Below are positions 19,908 through 28,072 of a DNA stretch of 64,000 nucleotides, in pieces; position 1 is the first letter of the stretch; each line of letters begins with the position of its first letter. The notes under the pieces were generated by a model, which ran no database searches, was not told the origin of the DNA, and saw only the letters and a program-made list of their open reading frames with translations. Source of the stretch: CAIVAT01 sp964473485 (lineage in GTDB: Bacteria; Bacteroidota; Bacteroidia; Bacteroidales; FEN-979); assembly GCA_964473485.1 (NCBI GenBank), contig CAYYPH010000011.1, forward strand, positions 47,083 through 111,082, in the 5' to 3' direction. Made by a program: the position numbers and the translations under genes.

Positions 19908-20780
19908 TCACTTCCACGCTTTAACGATCAGGCCTGTGCCGGTGTTGTGGCTCAGCCTGGTATCGGAATAATTCAGGATGAGGGTAACGGGGAAGGTGAT
20001 GAGATAGTAAAAGGGCAGGAGGATGAAGAAAAACTTGCTCATGTTAAGCAGCAGGATCGGGTATTTCATCGACAGACGCCATGCGATCTTTCCGGGAGTT
20101 CCGTATGTGTACCGGGCTTCTGTGCGCCTGAACCCGGCCCTTTTCAGTTTCTCCGTGATGTCGATCCTGTTGTATCCGTCGCGTACATGCTCTCCGATGA
20201 AAGAATCCTCCTCATCATGGTCGTGAACATCAGAGCCCCCCTGGTCCGACGGTGTCGAGATCAGCACCATCCCCTGCTGGGTCAGCGAATCGTAAAAATT
20301 CCGGAATACCGCCTCATCATCCTCGATATGTTCCATAACATCCACAGAAAGGATAAAATCGAAACGGTCAGGTTTAACAAACTTCGTAAGGTCTGCCTTT
20401 TCGAACAGCACATTCCTGCGGCCCGCCCTGGCAAAAAATGCATTGCAGTCAGCGATCTGCTCATCCTTAACGTCCACGGCATCGACAAACCAGAACCTGT
20501 TCAGTCCCGACATAAACCAGGTGTATTGGCCGAAACCGGATCCCGCATCGAGGATGTATTTCTTCGGCAGCGGTTCCGGATCCCCCGGGTTGTGTTTCCT
20601 TTTTCCCGGTTTGTTATTTTGCCCGTGATCAACCTGCCCTGACGCCCAGGCCCGGATCTCTTTCCTTACATGCCAGGCCCTGAGAAGCAGCAGATCCAGC
20701 ATTTTGTAAAAAAGAATACGCAGAAGCGGAGTGGTGTTGAACACCTTACCCAGACTTTTTTTGATCGGATCGTAATGCAT
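19908..20780 (-). CDS. Class I SAM-dependent methyltransferase
   Basis: The 290-residue protein has motif I (DAGSGFGQYTWFMSGL) near residues 76-91, an acidic motif II (VDAVDVKDEQ) and SVDVMEHIED, the post-motif typical of UbiG/type-11 methyltransferases. A C-terminal hydrophobic stretch (FFFILLPFYYLITFPVTLIL) suggests membrane association, so a lipid-linked substrate is possible. It lies between rbfA (across a 100-N gap) and the LolE-like gene on the same strand. The substrate is unknown. Confidence 0.85.
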   Translation of the reverse strand: MHYDPIKKSLGKVFNTTPLLRILFYKMLDLLLLRAWHVRKEIRAWASGQVDHGQNNKPGKRKHNPGDPEPLPKKYILDAGSGFGQYTWFMSGLNRFWFVDAVDVKDEQIADCNAFFARAGRRNVLFEKADLTKFVKPDRFDFILSVDVMEHIEDDEAVFRNFYDSLTQQGMVLISTPSDQGGSDVHDHDEEDSFIGEHVRDGYNRIDITEKLKRAGFRRTEARYTYGTPGKIAWRLSMKYPILLLNMSKFFFILLPFYYLITFPVTLILNYSDTRLSHNTGTGLIVKAWK

Positions 20781-20809
20781 GTTTTGGTTTAATTGTCGCT
20801 GTGTTTACC

Positions 20810-20909
20810 NNNNNNNNNNNNNNNNNNNNNNNNNNNNNNNNNNNNNNNNNNNNNNNNNNNNNNNNNNNNNNNNNNNNNNNNNNNNNNNNNNNNNNNNNNN
20901 NNNNNNNNN
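20810..20909. other. Assembly gap of 100 N
   Basis: Exactly 100 Ns separate the methyltransferase start from the rbfA stop. The fixed length indicates a scaffolding placeholder of unknown real size, so genes could be missing here. Confidence 0.98.
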
Positions 20910-20912
20910 CCC

Positions 20913-21248
20913 TCACTTCAGCAAACTCTCAATATTATCAATATAATCAAGAGAATCATCGATGAAGAACTGAAGTTCAGGCATGATCCTGAGCTGGTTA
21001 TGCAGATCGCGGGCCAGCATGTGCCGGACTTCGCGGCCGTGCTGCCTTATCTTTTCCAGCAGGCCCTCCTTGTCTTTCGTCAGGAAGAGGCTCAGGTGGA
21101 TTTTGGCGACGGCCAGATCCTTGGATACCTGCACTTTGGTGACGGTGATCAGGGCGCCATCAAAAAGGTTGCGGCTTTGCTGCTGAAAGATCGTGCCCAA
21201 CTCCTTTTGGATGAGGCGCGAAATTTTCTGTTGTCTCGTTGATTCCAT
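20913..21248 (-). CDS. rbfA: Ribosome-binding factor A
   Basis: The 111-residue protein begins MESTRQQKISRLIQKELGTIF and contains LITVTKVQVSKDLAVAKIHLSLF, the KH-domain core of RbfA, a late 30S maturation factor that binds near the 16S 5' helix. The length is normal and the stop (20913-20915) sits three bases from the N gap. A promoter box TACCTTTG ends only 4 nt before the ATG. The order rbfA then LolE-like permease is common in Bacteroidota, which supports the scaffold join. Confidence 0.95.
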   Translation of the reverse strand: MESTRQQKISRLIQKELGTIFQQQSRNLFDGALITVTKVQVSKDLAVAKIHLSLFLTKDKEGLLEKIRQHGREVRHMLARDLHNQLRIMPELQFFIDDSLDYIDNIESLLK

Positions 21249-21252
21249 GTTG

Positions 21253-21260
21253 CAAAGGTA
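21253..21260 (-). promoter_or_regulatory. -7 box TACCTTTG abutting the rbfA start
   Basis: On the minus strand TACCTTTG is followed by CAAC and then the ATG at 21248. With the usual distance from -7 box to start site, transcription would begin at or next to the A of ATG, which implies a leaderless mRNA. Confidence 0.6.
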
Positions 21261-21287
21261 GTAAAAATGAAAACTTCACGAACCTGA

Positions 21288-21315
21288 TTTGGTTTGTTCA
21301 ATATCTCTATATTTG
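21288..21315 (+). promoter_or_regulatory. Promoter of the MsbA-like gene (TTTG / TATATTTG)
   Basis: TTTG at 21288-21291 and TATATTTG at 21308-21315 are 16 bp apart. ATG 21321 lies 5 nt after the -7 box, so the transcript would have almost no leader. Confidence 0.5.
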
Positions 21316-21320
21316 CAGCA

Positions 21321-23141
21321 ATGAAAAGCTTTTTCAAAATCATGCGTTATGCCGGTCCCTACTGGGTGTACGCAGCGCTTAACGTGGTCTTCAACATCCT
21401 GGCCGTGGTCTTCTCCCTCGTCTCTTTCGGACTTTTCATCCCGGTCCTGCAGATGTTATTCCACCAGATGGAGATCCCCCGGTCGGCTCCTCCCCTCAGC
21501 ATGAACATCGAGGTTCTGAAGGACAATTTCTATTATTATACCGGCCAGTTACTGGAACGTTACGGCAACGAACAGATGCTGATCTACATCGGCCTGGTGA
21601 TCATCATTCTCTATTTCCTGAAAAACCTCTTCCGCTACCTGGCCATGTTTTTTCTCGCCGTGGTGAGGAACGGCGTGGTCAAGGACCTTCGCAATGACTT
21701 GTATAACAAGGTGTTAATTCTGCCTTTATCCTTTTTTACGGAAAAACGCAAGGGAGATATCATCGCCCGGATGACCAACGATGTGCAGGAGGTGGAATGG
21801 TCGATCATGAGCTCACTCGAAATGGCTTTCCGCGACCCGATCACCATCCTCACCTACCTCATCACCCTATTCATCATCAGTCCTTCCCTCACCATTTTTG
21901 TGCTGATCATGCTTCCGGTGAGCGGCCTTATCATCGGGAGGATCGGGAAAAGCCTGAAACGCACTTCCGACAAAGGGCAGCTCAGGATGGGGTACCTCCT
22001 GTCGATCATCGAGGAGACCATCTCGGGCCTCCGGATCATCAAGGCGTTCAATGCCATCGAGTTTGCCGACAACCGGTTCCGGAAAACAAACAATGATTAT
22101 AACCGTTTGATGATCAGGTTGTATCGGAAACGTGACCTCGCTTCACCGCTGAGCGAGTTCCTGAGTGTGTGCGTGGTTACGATCGTGCTCTGGTACGGTG
22201 GTAAACTGGTTTTCACCCCCGGTAATTATCTCGATGCCGCGGCATTCCTGGTCTATCTTGGTATCTTTTCGCAGCTCATGCCCCCGGCAAAGGCCATCAC
22301 CCAGGCATTTTACAACATTCAGAAGGGGGCCGCCTCTGTCGACCGGATTGAACACATACTTTCGGAACCGGAAGTGATAGAGGAGAAGCCCGATGCCATA
22401 ACAAAGAAGGATTTCATCAGCGACATTACCTACGATAACGTGAGTTTTTCCTATGTCAAAGAGCCGGTGCTGCAAAACATACGGCTGACGATCGCTAAGG
22501 GGAGGACCATCGCTGTGGTAGGACCGTCAGGCGGCGGGAAGTCGACCCTGGTCGACCTGTTGCCGCGGTTTTACGACTGTCGCGAGGGCGCCATCCGCAT
22601 CGACGGCATCGATATCCGCGACCTCGTGATCAACGACCTGAGGGGGCTGATGGGGATCGTTTCGCAGGAGACCATCCTCTTCAATGATACCGTATTCAAC
22701 AACATTGCCTTCGGGATGGATAACGTGAGCGAGGCCGAGGTCATTTCGGCCGCGAGGGTGGCCAATGCGCATGAGTTTATCGAAAAGATGCCGCTGGGAT
22801 ATAAGACAAACATCGGCGACCGGGGCACTAAGCTCTCGGGGGGACAGCGGCAGCGCCTCAGCATCGCCCGGGCGGTGCTCAAGAACCCGCCGATCCTGAT
22901 CCTCGACGAAGCCACCTCGGCGCTCGACACCGAATCGGAACGGCTGGTTCAGCAGGCTTTGGAGAACCTGATGCGAAACCGCACCTCCATCGTCATCGCC
23001 CACCGGCTGTCGACCATCCAGTTTGCCGACGAGATCATCGTCCTCCAGGGTGGCCTCCTCGTCGAACGCGGCACCCACACCGAACTGCTCGAGCGCAACG
23101 GCGTGTACCGTAAACTCTATGACCTGCAGTCGTTCGTCTAG
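21321..23141 (+). CDS. MsbA-like ABC exporter (fused permease and ATPase)
   Basis: The 606-residue protein from ATG 21321 (MKSFFKIMRYAGPYW) has six TM helices in the first 330 residues and a C-terminal ATPase. Walker A is GPSGGGKST, the signature LSGGQRQRLSIARA and Walker B ILILDEATSALD, followed by the H-loop IAHRLST. The layout is that of half-transporters that flip lipid A or other lipids (MsbA/MdlB group). A start nine codons upstream is possible but would overlap the -7 box. The gene is divergent from rbfA. Confidence 0.88.
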   Translation: MKSFFKIMRYAGPYWVYAALNVVFNILAVVFSLVSFGLFIPVLQMLFHQMEIPRSAPPLSMNIEVLKDNFYYYTGQLLERYGNEQMLIYIGLVIIILYFLKNLFRYLAMFFLAVVRNGVVKDLRNDLYNKVLILPLSFFTEKRKGDIIARMTNDVQEVEWSIMSSLEMAFRDPITILTYLITLFIISPSLTIFVLIMLPVSGLIIGRIGKSLKRTSDKGQLRMGYLLSIIEETISGLRIIKAFNAIEFADNRFRKTNNDYNRLMIRLYRKRDLASPLSEFLSVCVVTIVLWYGGKLVFTPGNYLDAAAFLVYLGIFSQLMPPAKAITQAFYNIQKGAASVDRIEHILSEPEVIEEKPDAITKKDFISDITYDNVSFSYVKEPVLQNIRLTIAKGRTIAVVGPSGGGKSTLVDLLPRFYDCREGAIRIDGIDIRDLVINDLRGLMGIVSQETILFNDTVFNNIAFGMDNVSEAEVISAARVANAHEFIEKMPLGYKTNIGDRGTKLSGGQRQRLSIARAVLKNPPILILDEATSALDTESERLVQQALENLMRNRTSIVIAHRLSTIQFADEIIVLQGGLLVERGTHTELLERNGVYRKLYDLQSFV

Positions 23142-23149
23142 CCCCTTTC

Positions 23150-23287
23150 TACTTTACACATTACACATTTCATTTTACACTTCACATTTAACACTTTTCA
23201 TTTTGACTTTTAACTTTTCCTGTTGATGTTTGACTTTTCACTTTGCTTTTTGACTTTTCACTTTGAACTTTGAATTTTGAATTTTGA
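23150..23287. repeat. Heptad tract between the ABC exporter and DUF1295 genes
   Basis: The whole gap is made of short T-rich words. From 23232 to 23287 they run as consecutive 7-mers such as GACTTTT, CACTTTG, ACTTTGA and ATTTTGA, in one register. The left half has related words (TTTACAC, ATTTCAT) in looser order. This is the reverse complement of the ATTCAAA and GTCAAAA families seen elsewhere. Confidence 0.85.
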
Positions 23288-23325
23288 ATTAGCTTCAATC
23301 CATCCCTCAAATCTCCATCCGGTAT

Positions 23326-24312
23326 ATGCATGAAAAATCCCGCGGAGGCCTGCTGTTGTTGCTGGTCTACCTCATTGCCTTCGGACTTGGCTTTGCCGTA
23401 AGCACTGTGAGCGATTACAGTTTGCTCGCCAAGTCGGCCGTGGCCGTTCTGGTGATCGTGCTGATCATCTTCATGGGAAGCCTCGATTTCAACAATTCCA
23501 GTGTTTTCGACCCTTACTGGAGTGTTGCTCCGCCCCTTATGCTGGTTTATTACCTTGTAATGACAGTTTACGGCCAGACCGCCGGGGCCGACCAGGTGGT
23601 TTTCAACCTCGGGCAATGGTCGCTGCAGACCGGACAGCCCGTGAATGCAGCAATCGCGAAGCAGGACCTCTGGTCGTACCTCGAACATTTTCCCCGGATC
23701 ATTGTCGTACTGGTTCTGACGGCCATTTACGGCATCAGGCTGACCTGGAATTTTTACCGGGGATGGCCGGGGATGAAGCATGAGGACTGGCGGTACATGA
23801 ATTTCAGGAAAAGCTCCGGAAAGGCATATTGGGTGGTTAGTCTGTTGGGTATACACCTGTTTCCTGCCCTCATGGTGTTCGGAGGAACACTGTCGTTATG
23901 GGTGGTCGTAACCCAGGGCTATATGCCTTTCGGCTGGCTCGATTTTATCGCTGTTCTGTTGACCCTTGGTGCCATCATTACGGAGACCGTTGCCGACAAC
24001 CAGCTGAGGACCTTCACCAGGACTGTGAAAGTCAAAGGCACGACCTTTGACGGAGGGCTTTGGTCCGTTTCGAGGCACCCGAATTACCTGGGCGAGATAC
24101 TTTTCTGGTGGGGACTGTTCCTTTTTGCGCTCGCCGCCAACCCGTTCTACTGGTGGGTGATCGCCGGCCCGGTGGCCATTACCTTACTTTTCCTTCTTGT
24201 CAGCATCCCGTTGATGGAAAAAAGGATGCAGGCGCGACGGAGCGATTACACCGATTATATGAAACGCGTTCCGGCGCTGTTACCGCTCAGGCTTTGGAAG
24301 AGGAAGAGATGA
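23326..24312 (+). CDS. DUF1295 family membrane enzyme (steroid 5-alpha-reductase-like)
   Basis: The 328-residue polytopic protein has eight or more hydrophobic segments and the C-terminal motif SRHPNYLGEILFWWG, the NAD(P)H- or SAM-binding signature shared by DUF1295, steroid reductase-like and ICMT-type enzymes. Such enzymes act on lipid or isoprenoid substrates in the membrane. Both sides of the gene carry heptad tracts. The function is assigned at family level only. Confidence 0.88.
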   Translation: MHEKSRGGLLLLLVYLIAFGLGFAVSTVSDYSLLAKSAVAVLVIVLIIFMGSLDFNNSSVFDPYWSVAPPLMLVYYLVMTVYGQTAGADQVVFNLGQWSLQTGQPVNAAIAKQDLWSYLEHFPRIIVVLVLTAIYGIRLTWNFYRGWPGMKHEDWRYMNFRKSSGKAYWVVSLLGIHLFPALMVFGGTLSLWVVVTQGYMPFGWLDFIAVLLTLGAIITETVADNQLRTFTRTVKVKGTTFDGGLWSVSRHPNYLGEILFWWGLFLFALAANPFYWWVIAGPVAITLLFLLVSIPLMEKRMQARRSDYTDYMKRVPALLPLRLWKRKR

Positions 24313-24321
24313 GGGGAGGGA

Positions 24322-24778
24322 ATTCAAAGTTCAAAATTCAAAATTCAAAGTTCAAAGTGAAAAGTCAAAAAGCAAAATGAAAAGTCAAAAATCAAAATGA
24401 AAAGTCAAAAATCAAAATGAAAAGTCAAAAATCAAAATGAAGAGTCAAAAAGCAAAATGAAGAGTCAAAAAGCAAAATGAAGAGTCAAAAAGCAAAGTGA
24501 AGAGTCAAAAAGCAAAATTAAGAGTCAAAAAGCAAAATTAAGAGTCAAAAAGCAAAGTGAAGAGTCAAAATTCAAAGTGAAAAGGTTGAACAATCAAATC
24601 AACTTGTTTCCACTGCCCACTGCCCACTTTCCACGGTCTACGGTCTACGGTCTACGGTCCACGGCTTACGGTCCACTGCCCACCGCTTATGGTCCACTGC
24701 CCACGTTCCCCCTTCTCCTTTCTCCTTTCTCCTTTCTCCTTTCCACCTTCTCCCTTCTCCCTTCTCCCTTCCACCTTC
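24322..24778. repeat. Composite repeat tract filling a 469-bp intergenic gap
   Basis: The gap between DUF1295 and PBP4 holds no gene; it is nearly all repeat. Five ATTCAAA/GTTCAAA heptads (24322-24356) lead into a 20-bp tandem array (24361-24580, listed separately). A block of CACTGCC/ACGGTCT-type heptads follows (24610-24704), then CTTCTCC/CTTTCTC heptads up to 24778. The last word is 4 bp from the stop codon of the PBP4 gene. Confidence 0.93.
24361..24580. repeat. 20-bp tandem array, 11 copies
   Basis: Eleven head-to-tail 20-mers differ only at a few sites (G/T, A/G). Each can be read as two heptads plus a hexamer: GTCAAAA, ATCAAAA (or AGCAAAA), TGAAAA (or TGAAGA). The same 7-7-6 unit reappears at 62703-62742, which ties the array to the heptad families rather than to a stand-alone minisatellite. 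Confidence 0.93.
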
Positions 24779-24781
24779 TGC

Positions 24782-25630
24782 CTAAATCTTCGCCATATCA
24801 ATCAGCACCGATTCGAGCTTCTTTTTCACCGCCCGGGTGCGTCCTTCGTAATCGTTTACGATAAGTGAAAAGATCAGGTGGCGGCCGGTGATGGTGTTGC
24901 AATAACCGGCAAAGCTTTTCACATTGTTGATGGTGCCGGTCTTGGCCCTGATCCTCCCTTCGGCGATGCTTCCTTTCATGGCCCGGTGAAGGGTGCCGGT
25001 CATTCCGGCGAGCGGCAGTGATTCGTAAAAATACTGGAAATAGGGGGAGGTGCGCATGGCATAAAGAGCATCAACAAGCTGTTTGGGTGAGATGGCGTTG
25101 TTCCTCGACAGCCCGTTGCCATCATAGAAATACATGCCGTGCGTGTCGACCCCTTTTTCGGTCCAGAATTCCATGATCGCTTTGGCCCCGGCCGCCGTGG
25201 TGGCTTTGTTGTAAACCTTGCCGCCGATCTTCCGGAGCAGTTTCGACGACCGCCAGTTGACGCTCATCTGGTTGGTCACCATGACCTCCCTGATCACCGA
25301 TTTTCCGAAAAACTCCAGGGCGGCGCCGGTCACGAATATTTTCAGCGTGGATGCCGGGATCAACGGCACCTGGGCCTGGTGATCGGCCACGATGACCGGA
25401 TCATCGGAAGTGATATCGACGATCAGATAACCTATGGAGGCTCCGTGGAATTGAGGATCATGGCGCATCTCATCGAGGGCGTTCAGCAGGGAATCATACG
25501 TGCGGTCGTGCTCCTTCGTCAAACCCGTGGAATCGGCCTGCGCTGTTTTTGCGTCAGGTTTCACACCGTTGCAGGCCGACAGAAAAACAAGGGCAGGAAG
25601 AAAACTCAGAACAATCAGCCTTGACAGCAT
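24782..25630 (-). CDS. Compact D-Ala-D-Ala carboxypeptidase/endopeptidase (S13, PBP4-like) lipoprotein
   Basis: The 282-residue protein starts at ATG 25630 and has a lipobox (FLSAC). All three penicillin-binding motifs are present: PASTLK (S94-x-x-K97), SRN in GNGLSRNN, and KTGT in RAKTGTINN. It is much shorter than E. coli PBP4 because the large inserted domains between the first two motifs are missing. It should cleave or trim peptidoglycan stem peptides in the periplasm. The open frame extends to 25705, but the upstream residues do not form part of the signal. Confidence 0.88.
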   Translation of the reverse strand: MLSRLIVLSFLPALVFLSACNGVKPDAKTAQADSTGLTKEHDRTYDSLLNALDEMRHDPQFHGASIGYLIVDITSDDPVIVADHQAQVPLIPASTLKIFVTGAALEFFGKSVIREVMVTNQMSVNWRSSKLLRKIGGKVYNKATTAAGAKAIMEFWTEKGVDTHGMYFYDGNGLSRNNAISPKQLVDALYAMRTSPYFQYFYESLPLAGMTGTLHRAMKGSIAEGRIRAKTGTINNVKSFAGYCNTITGRHLIFSLIVNDYEGRTRAVKKKLESVLIDMAKI

Positions 25631-25777
25631 TACAAAGTGGTTTGAATGCACAAATATCGGAAAAAATGCCAAAGTCACCGCCGCCGGCGGGAGCTTTTTC
25701 AACAAAATTATCCACAGGTTAAATGTTAAATAACATTAAATATGTAGATGTTTTTACATTCATACAATTTTTCTTTT

Positions 25778-25785
25778 TAATTTTG
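25778..25785 (+). promoter_or_regulatory. -7 box (TAATTTTG) of the acyl-CoA carboxylase operon
   Basis: TAATTTTG fits TAnnTTTG and lies in a very AT-rich stretch 38 nt before ATG 25824. No -33 TTG is evident at the usual distance. Confidence 0.45.
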
Positions 25786-25823
25786 CTGTTTAGAATCAGT
25801 TTAAATAATAAATTTAATTTCAG

Positions 25824-27332
25824 ATGATAAAAAAGGTACTGGTTGCCAACCGCGGTGAGATTGCCCTGAGGGTCATGCGCTCATGCCGCGAGTTGGGACT
25901 GATCACGGTAGCCGTCTATTCTGAAGCCGACCGCAAGGCCATGCACGTCAGGTACGCCGATGAAGCCTATTACATCGGACCGGCGCCCTCGCGCGAAAGT
26001 TACCTGAACATGGATGCCATTCTCGAAGCTGCCCGTAAGTCAGACTCCGACGCCATTCATCCAGGGTATGGTTTTTTATCAGAAAATGCCGAATTTTCTG
26101 ATCGTTGCGCCAGAACAGGAATCAAGTTTATCGGTCCGGGTCCGTTTGCGATCCGCACCATGGGCGACAAGATCACGGCCCGCCAGACCATGATCGCATC
26201 CGGGGTGCCGGTGGTTCCCGGTACAAAGGAGAAACTCTCCGGCGAGAACCAGGCGGTTACGGTGGTGAAGGAGATCGGCTTGCCGGTCATGATCAAGGCT
26301 TCGGCCGGGGGTGGCGGAAAGGGCATGCGACTGGTCAAGACCATGGACGAACTGATGCCCTCGCTGCGCATGGCCAAGTCGGAGGCCCTGAATGCCTTCG
26401 GCGACGATTCCGTGTACATCGAAAAATACATCGAATCTCCGCATCATATTGAATTCCAGATATTAGCCGATCAGCACGGCAATGTGGTCCACCTGTTTGA
26501 GAGGGAGTGTTCCATCCAGCGCCGCCACCAGAAGGTGATCGAGGAGACCCCATCGCCCCTGCTCACCCAGGAAATACGTCGTGAGATGGGCGAAAAGGCG
26601 GTAGCGGCAGCAAAGGCCGTCAATTATGAAGGGGCCGGCACCATCGAATTCATTGTCAGCGATCAGCTGGAATACTATTTCCTTGAGATGAACACCCGGT
26701 TGCAGGTGGAGCATCCCATCACCGAACGCGTGGTCGGTGTCGACCTGGTGAAGGAGCAGATCAACATCGCCAACGGATTGCCACTGCCTTTCGGGCAGGA
26801 GGATCTCTCTCAGCAGGGACATGCCATCCAGTGCCGCATCTATGCCGAGGACCCGGACAACAATTTCATGCCCAATCCCGGCATCATCAAACATATCACC
26901 GAACCCCTCGGCCTTGGGGTCAGGTACGACGGGTATGTATACGAAGGATATGAGATCCCGATGCATTACGACCCGATGATCTGCAAGCTGATCACCTGGG
27001 GGAAAACACGCCGCGAGAGCATCGCACGTATGAAACGGGCACTTTACGAATACAAGATCACGGGTGTAAAGACCTCCATTAAATTCCTGGAGCGCATCAT
27101 GGATGCGCCGGGATTTATCGAGGGAAAGTACAACACGCATTTCATTGAAGACAACCATGACCGGTTGTTCACCCCGAAGCTTTGTGGAACCGAATGTGAA
27201 GATATGGCGATGATCGCGGCATTTGTCGATTATCTCGACAACCTCGCCAGGATACAGCCCCCGAAATACACCGAGGAGCTTGGAACGAACTGGAAAGATT
27301 TCGGTCGGAAAAGAAATGTCTTACGATTATAA
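25824..27332 (+). CDS. accC: Biotin carboxylase subunit of acyl-CoA carboxylase
   Basis: The 502-residue protein carries the biotin carboxylase N-terminal domain (KKVLVANRGEIALRVMRSCRELG), an ATP-grasp domain with the glycine loop SAGGGGKGMRLV, and the metal/substrate motif EMNTRLQVEHPITE. It uses ATP and bicarbonate to carboxylate biotin on the carrier protein. The next two genes encode that carrier and the carboxyltransferase, which together form a propionyl-CoA-type acyl-CoA carboxylase. The C-terminal tail past residue 450 is longer than in plain AccC. Confidence 0.95.
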   Translation: MIKKVLVANRGEIALRVMRSCRELGLITVAVYSEADRKAMHVRYADEAYYIGPAPSRESYLNMDAILEAARKSDSDAIHPGYGFLSENAEFSDRCARTGIKFIGPGPFAIRTMGDKITARQTMIASGVPVVPGTKEKLSGENQAVTVVKEIGLPVMIKASAGGGGKGMRLVKTMDELMPSLRMAKSEALNAFGDDSVYIEKYIESPHHIEFQILADQHGNVVHLFERECSIQRRHQKVIEETPSPLLTQEIRREMGEKAVAAAKAVNYEGAGTIEFIVSDQLEYYFLEMNTRLQVEHPITERVVGVDLVKEQINIANGLPLPFGQEDLSQQGHAIQCRIYAEDPDNNFMPNPGIIKHITEPLGLGVRYDGYVYEGYEIPMHYDPMICKLITWGKTRRESIARMKRALYEYKITGVKTSIKFLERIMDAPGFIEGKYNTHFIEDNHDRLFTPKLCGTECEDMAMIAAFVDYLDNLARIQPPKYTEELGTNWKDFGRKRNVLRL

Positions 27333-27341
27333 TCATCACCC

Positions 27342-27851
27342 ATGGCATACGAAGTTAGCATTGAAAACCGCACCGCTGATATAGAACTGCTCAACCGCGT
27401 CGGCAGCAAGGCCCTCGTTCAGGTCGACGACAAGCGGTACGAACTCGACATCGTCGAAGTTGAGAAGGGAGTTTATTCGATCATTTACAACGGACATTCC
27501 TACAATATTGAACTGATCGAAGGCGGCAGCAACAAGAAATACATCGTGAACACCTTTGCCCGGACCTTTAACCTCGAGATCATCGACGCGGAGGCCAAGT
27601 ATATCAAGAACCGCAGTAAGGGACTCGACGCCGAGGGGGCCAACCAGATCGTTTCGCCCATGCCGGGCAAGATCGTCAGGATACCGGTGAAAGCCGGCGA
27701 CCAGGTGGTGACCGGGCAAACCCTGATCATTGTGGAGGCCATGAAGATGCAGAGCGAGTTCAAGGCCACGGGCGATAAAACGGTCCGCGAAATACTCGTC
27801 AGGGAGGGCGATACCGTAAATGCCCACCAGCTGATGATCCGTTTGGAATAG
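27342..27851 (+). CDS. Biotin carboxyl carrier protein of acyl-CoA carboxylase
   Basis: The 169-residue protein ends in a biotinyl domain with VEAMKMQSE; the biotinylated Lys is K135. A flexible N-terminal part (residues 1-95) resembles the carrier subunits of Bacteroidota propionyl-CoA carboxylases and oxaloacetate decarboxylases. The gene starts 9 bp after the biotin carboxylase stop. Downstream a CCTCC-GAAA-GGAGG hairpin and a 182-bp heptad tract separate it from the carboxyltransferase gene. Confidence 0.94.
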   Translation: MAYEVSIENRTADIELLNRVGSKALVQVDDKRYELDIVEVEKGVYSIIYNGHSYNIELIEGGSNKKYIVNTFARTFNLEIIDAEAKYIKNRSKGLDAEGANQIVSPMPGKIVRIPVKAGDQVVTGQTLIIVEAMKMQSEFKATGDKTVREILVREGDTVNAHQLMIRLE

Positions 27852-27856
27852 AGACG

Positions 27857-27870
27857 CCTCCGAAAGGAGG
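27857..27870 (+). terminator. Small GAAA-tetraloop hairpin after the carrier gene
   Basis: CCTCC and GGAGG pair around a GAAA tetraloop 5 bp after the stop codon. There is no T tract, so it may be an mRNA-processing or stability stem rather than a true terminator within the operon. Confidence 0.4.
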
Positions 27871-27878
27871 GGAAAAGA

Positions 27879-28060
27879 ATTGACAATTGACAATTGACAA
27901 TTGACAATGAATTGAAAATTGAAAACGGAAAACGGAAAATTGAAAACGGAAAACGGAAAATTGAAAACGAACCTGAAACTGCCTATTGCCTACTGCCTAC
28001 TGTCTACTGCCTTATTTTGAATTTTGACATTTGAATTTTGAACTTTGAATTTTGACATTT
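27879..28060. repeat. 26-unit heptad tract inside the carboxylase operon
   Basis: Twenty-six consecutive 7-mers run without a single phase slip. They comprise four ATTGACA, a junction ATGAATT, a GAAAATT/GAAAACG block, AACCTGA, then AACTGCC/TATTGCC/TACTGCC, then TTATTTT and the GAATTTT/GACATTT/GAACTTT block. Word families change, but the register is constant for 182 nt. The tract ends 12 nt before ATG 28073. Confidence 0.96.
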
Positions 28061-28072
28061 GATCCCAGCATT

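Noticed and set aside
20793..21242. Plus-strand frame reading through the N gap
   Set aside because: It includes 100 placeholder Ns and lies antisense to rbfA.
24361..24580. CRISPR-like regular array
   Set aside because: The units are contiguous with no unique spacers and no cas genes are near; it is a plain tandem repeat.
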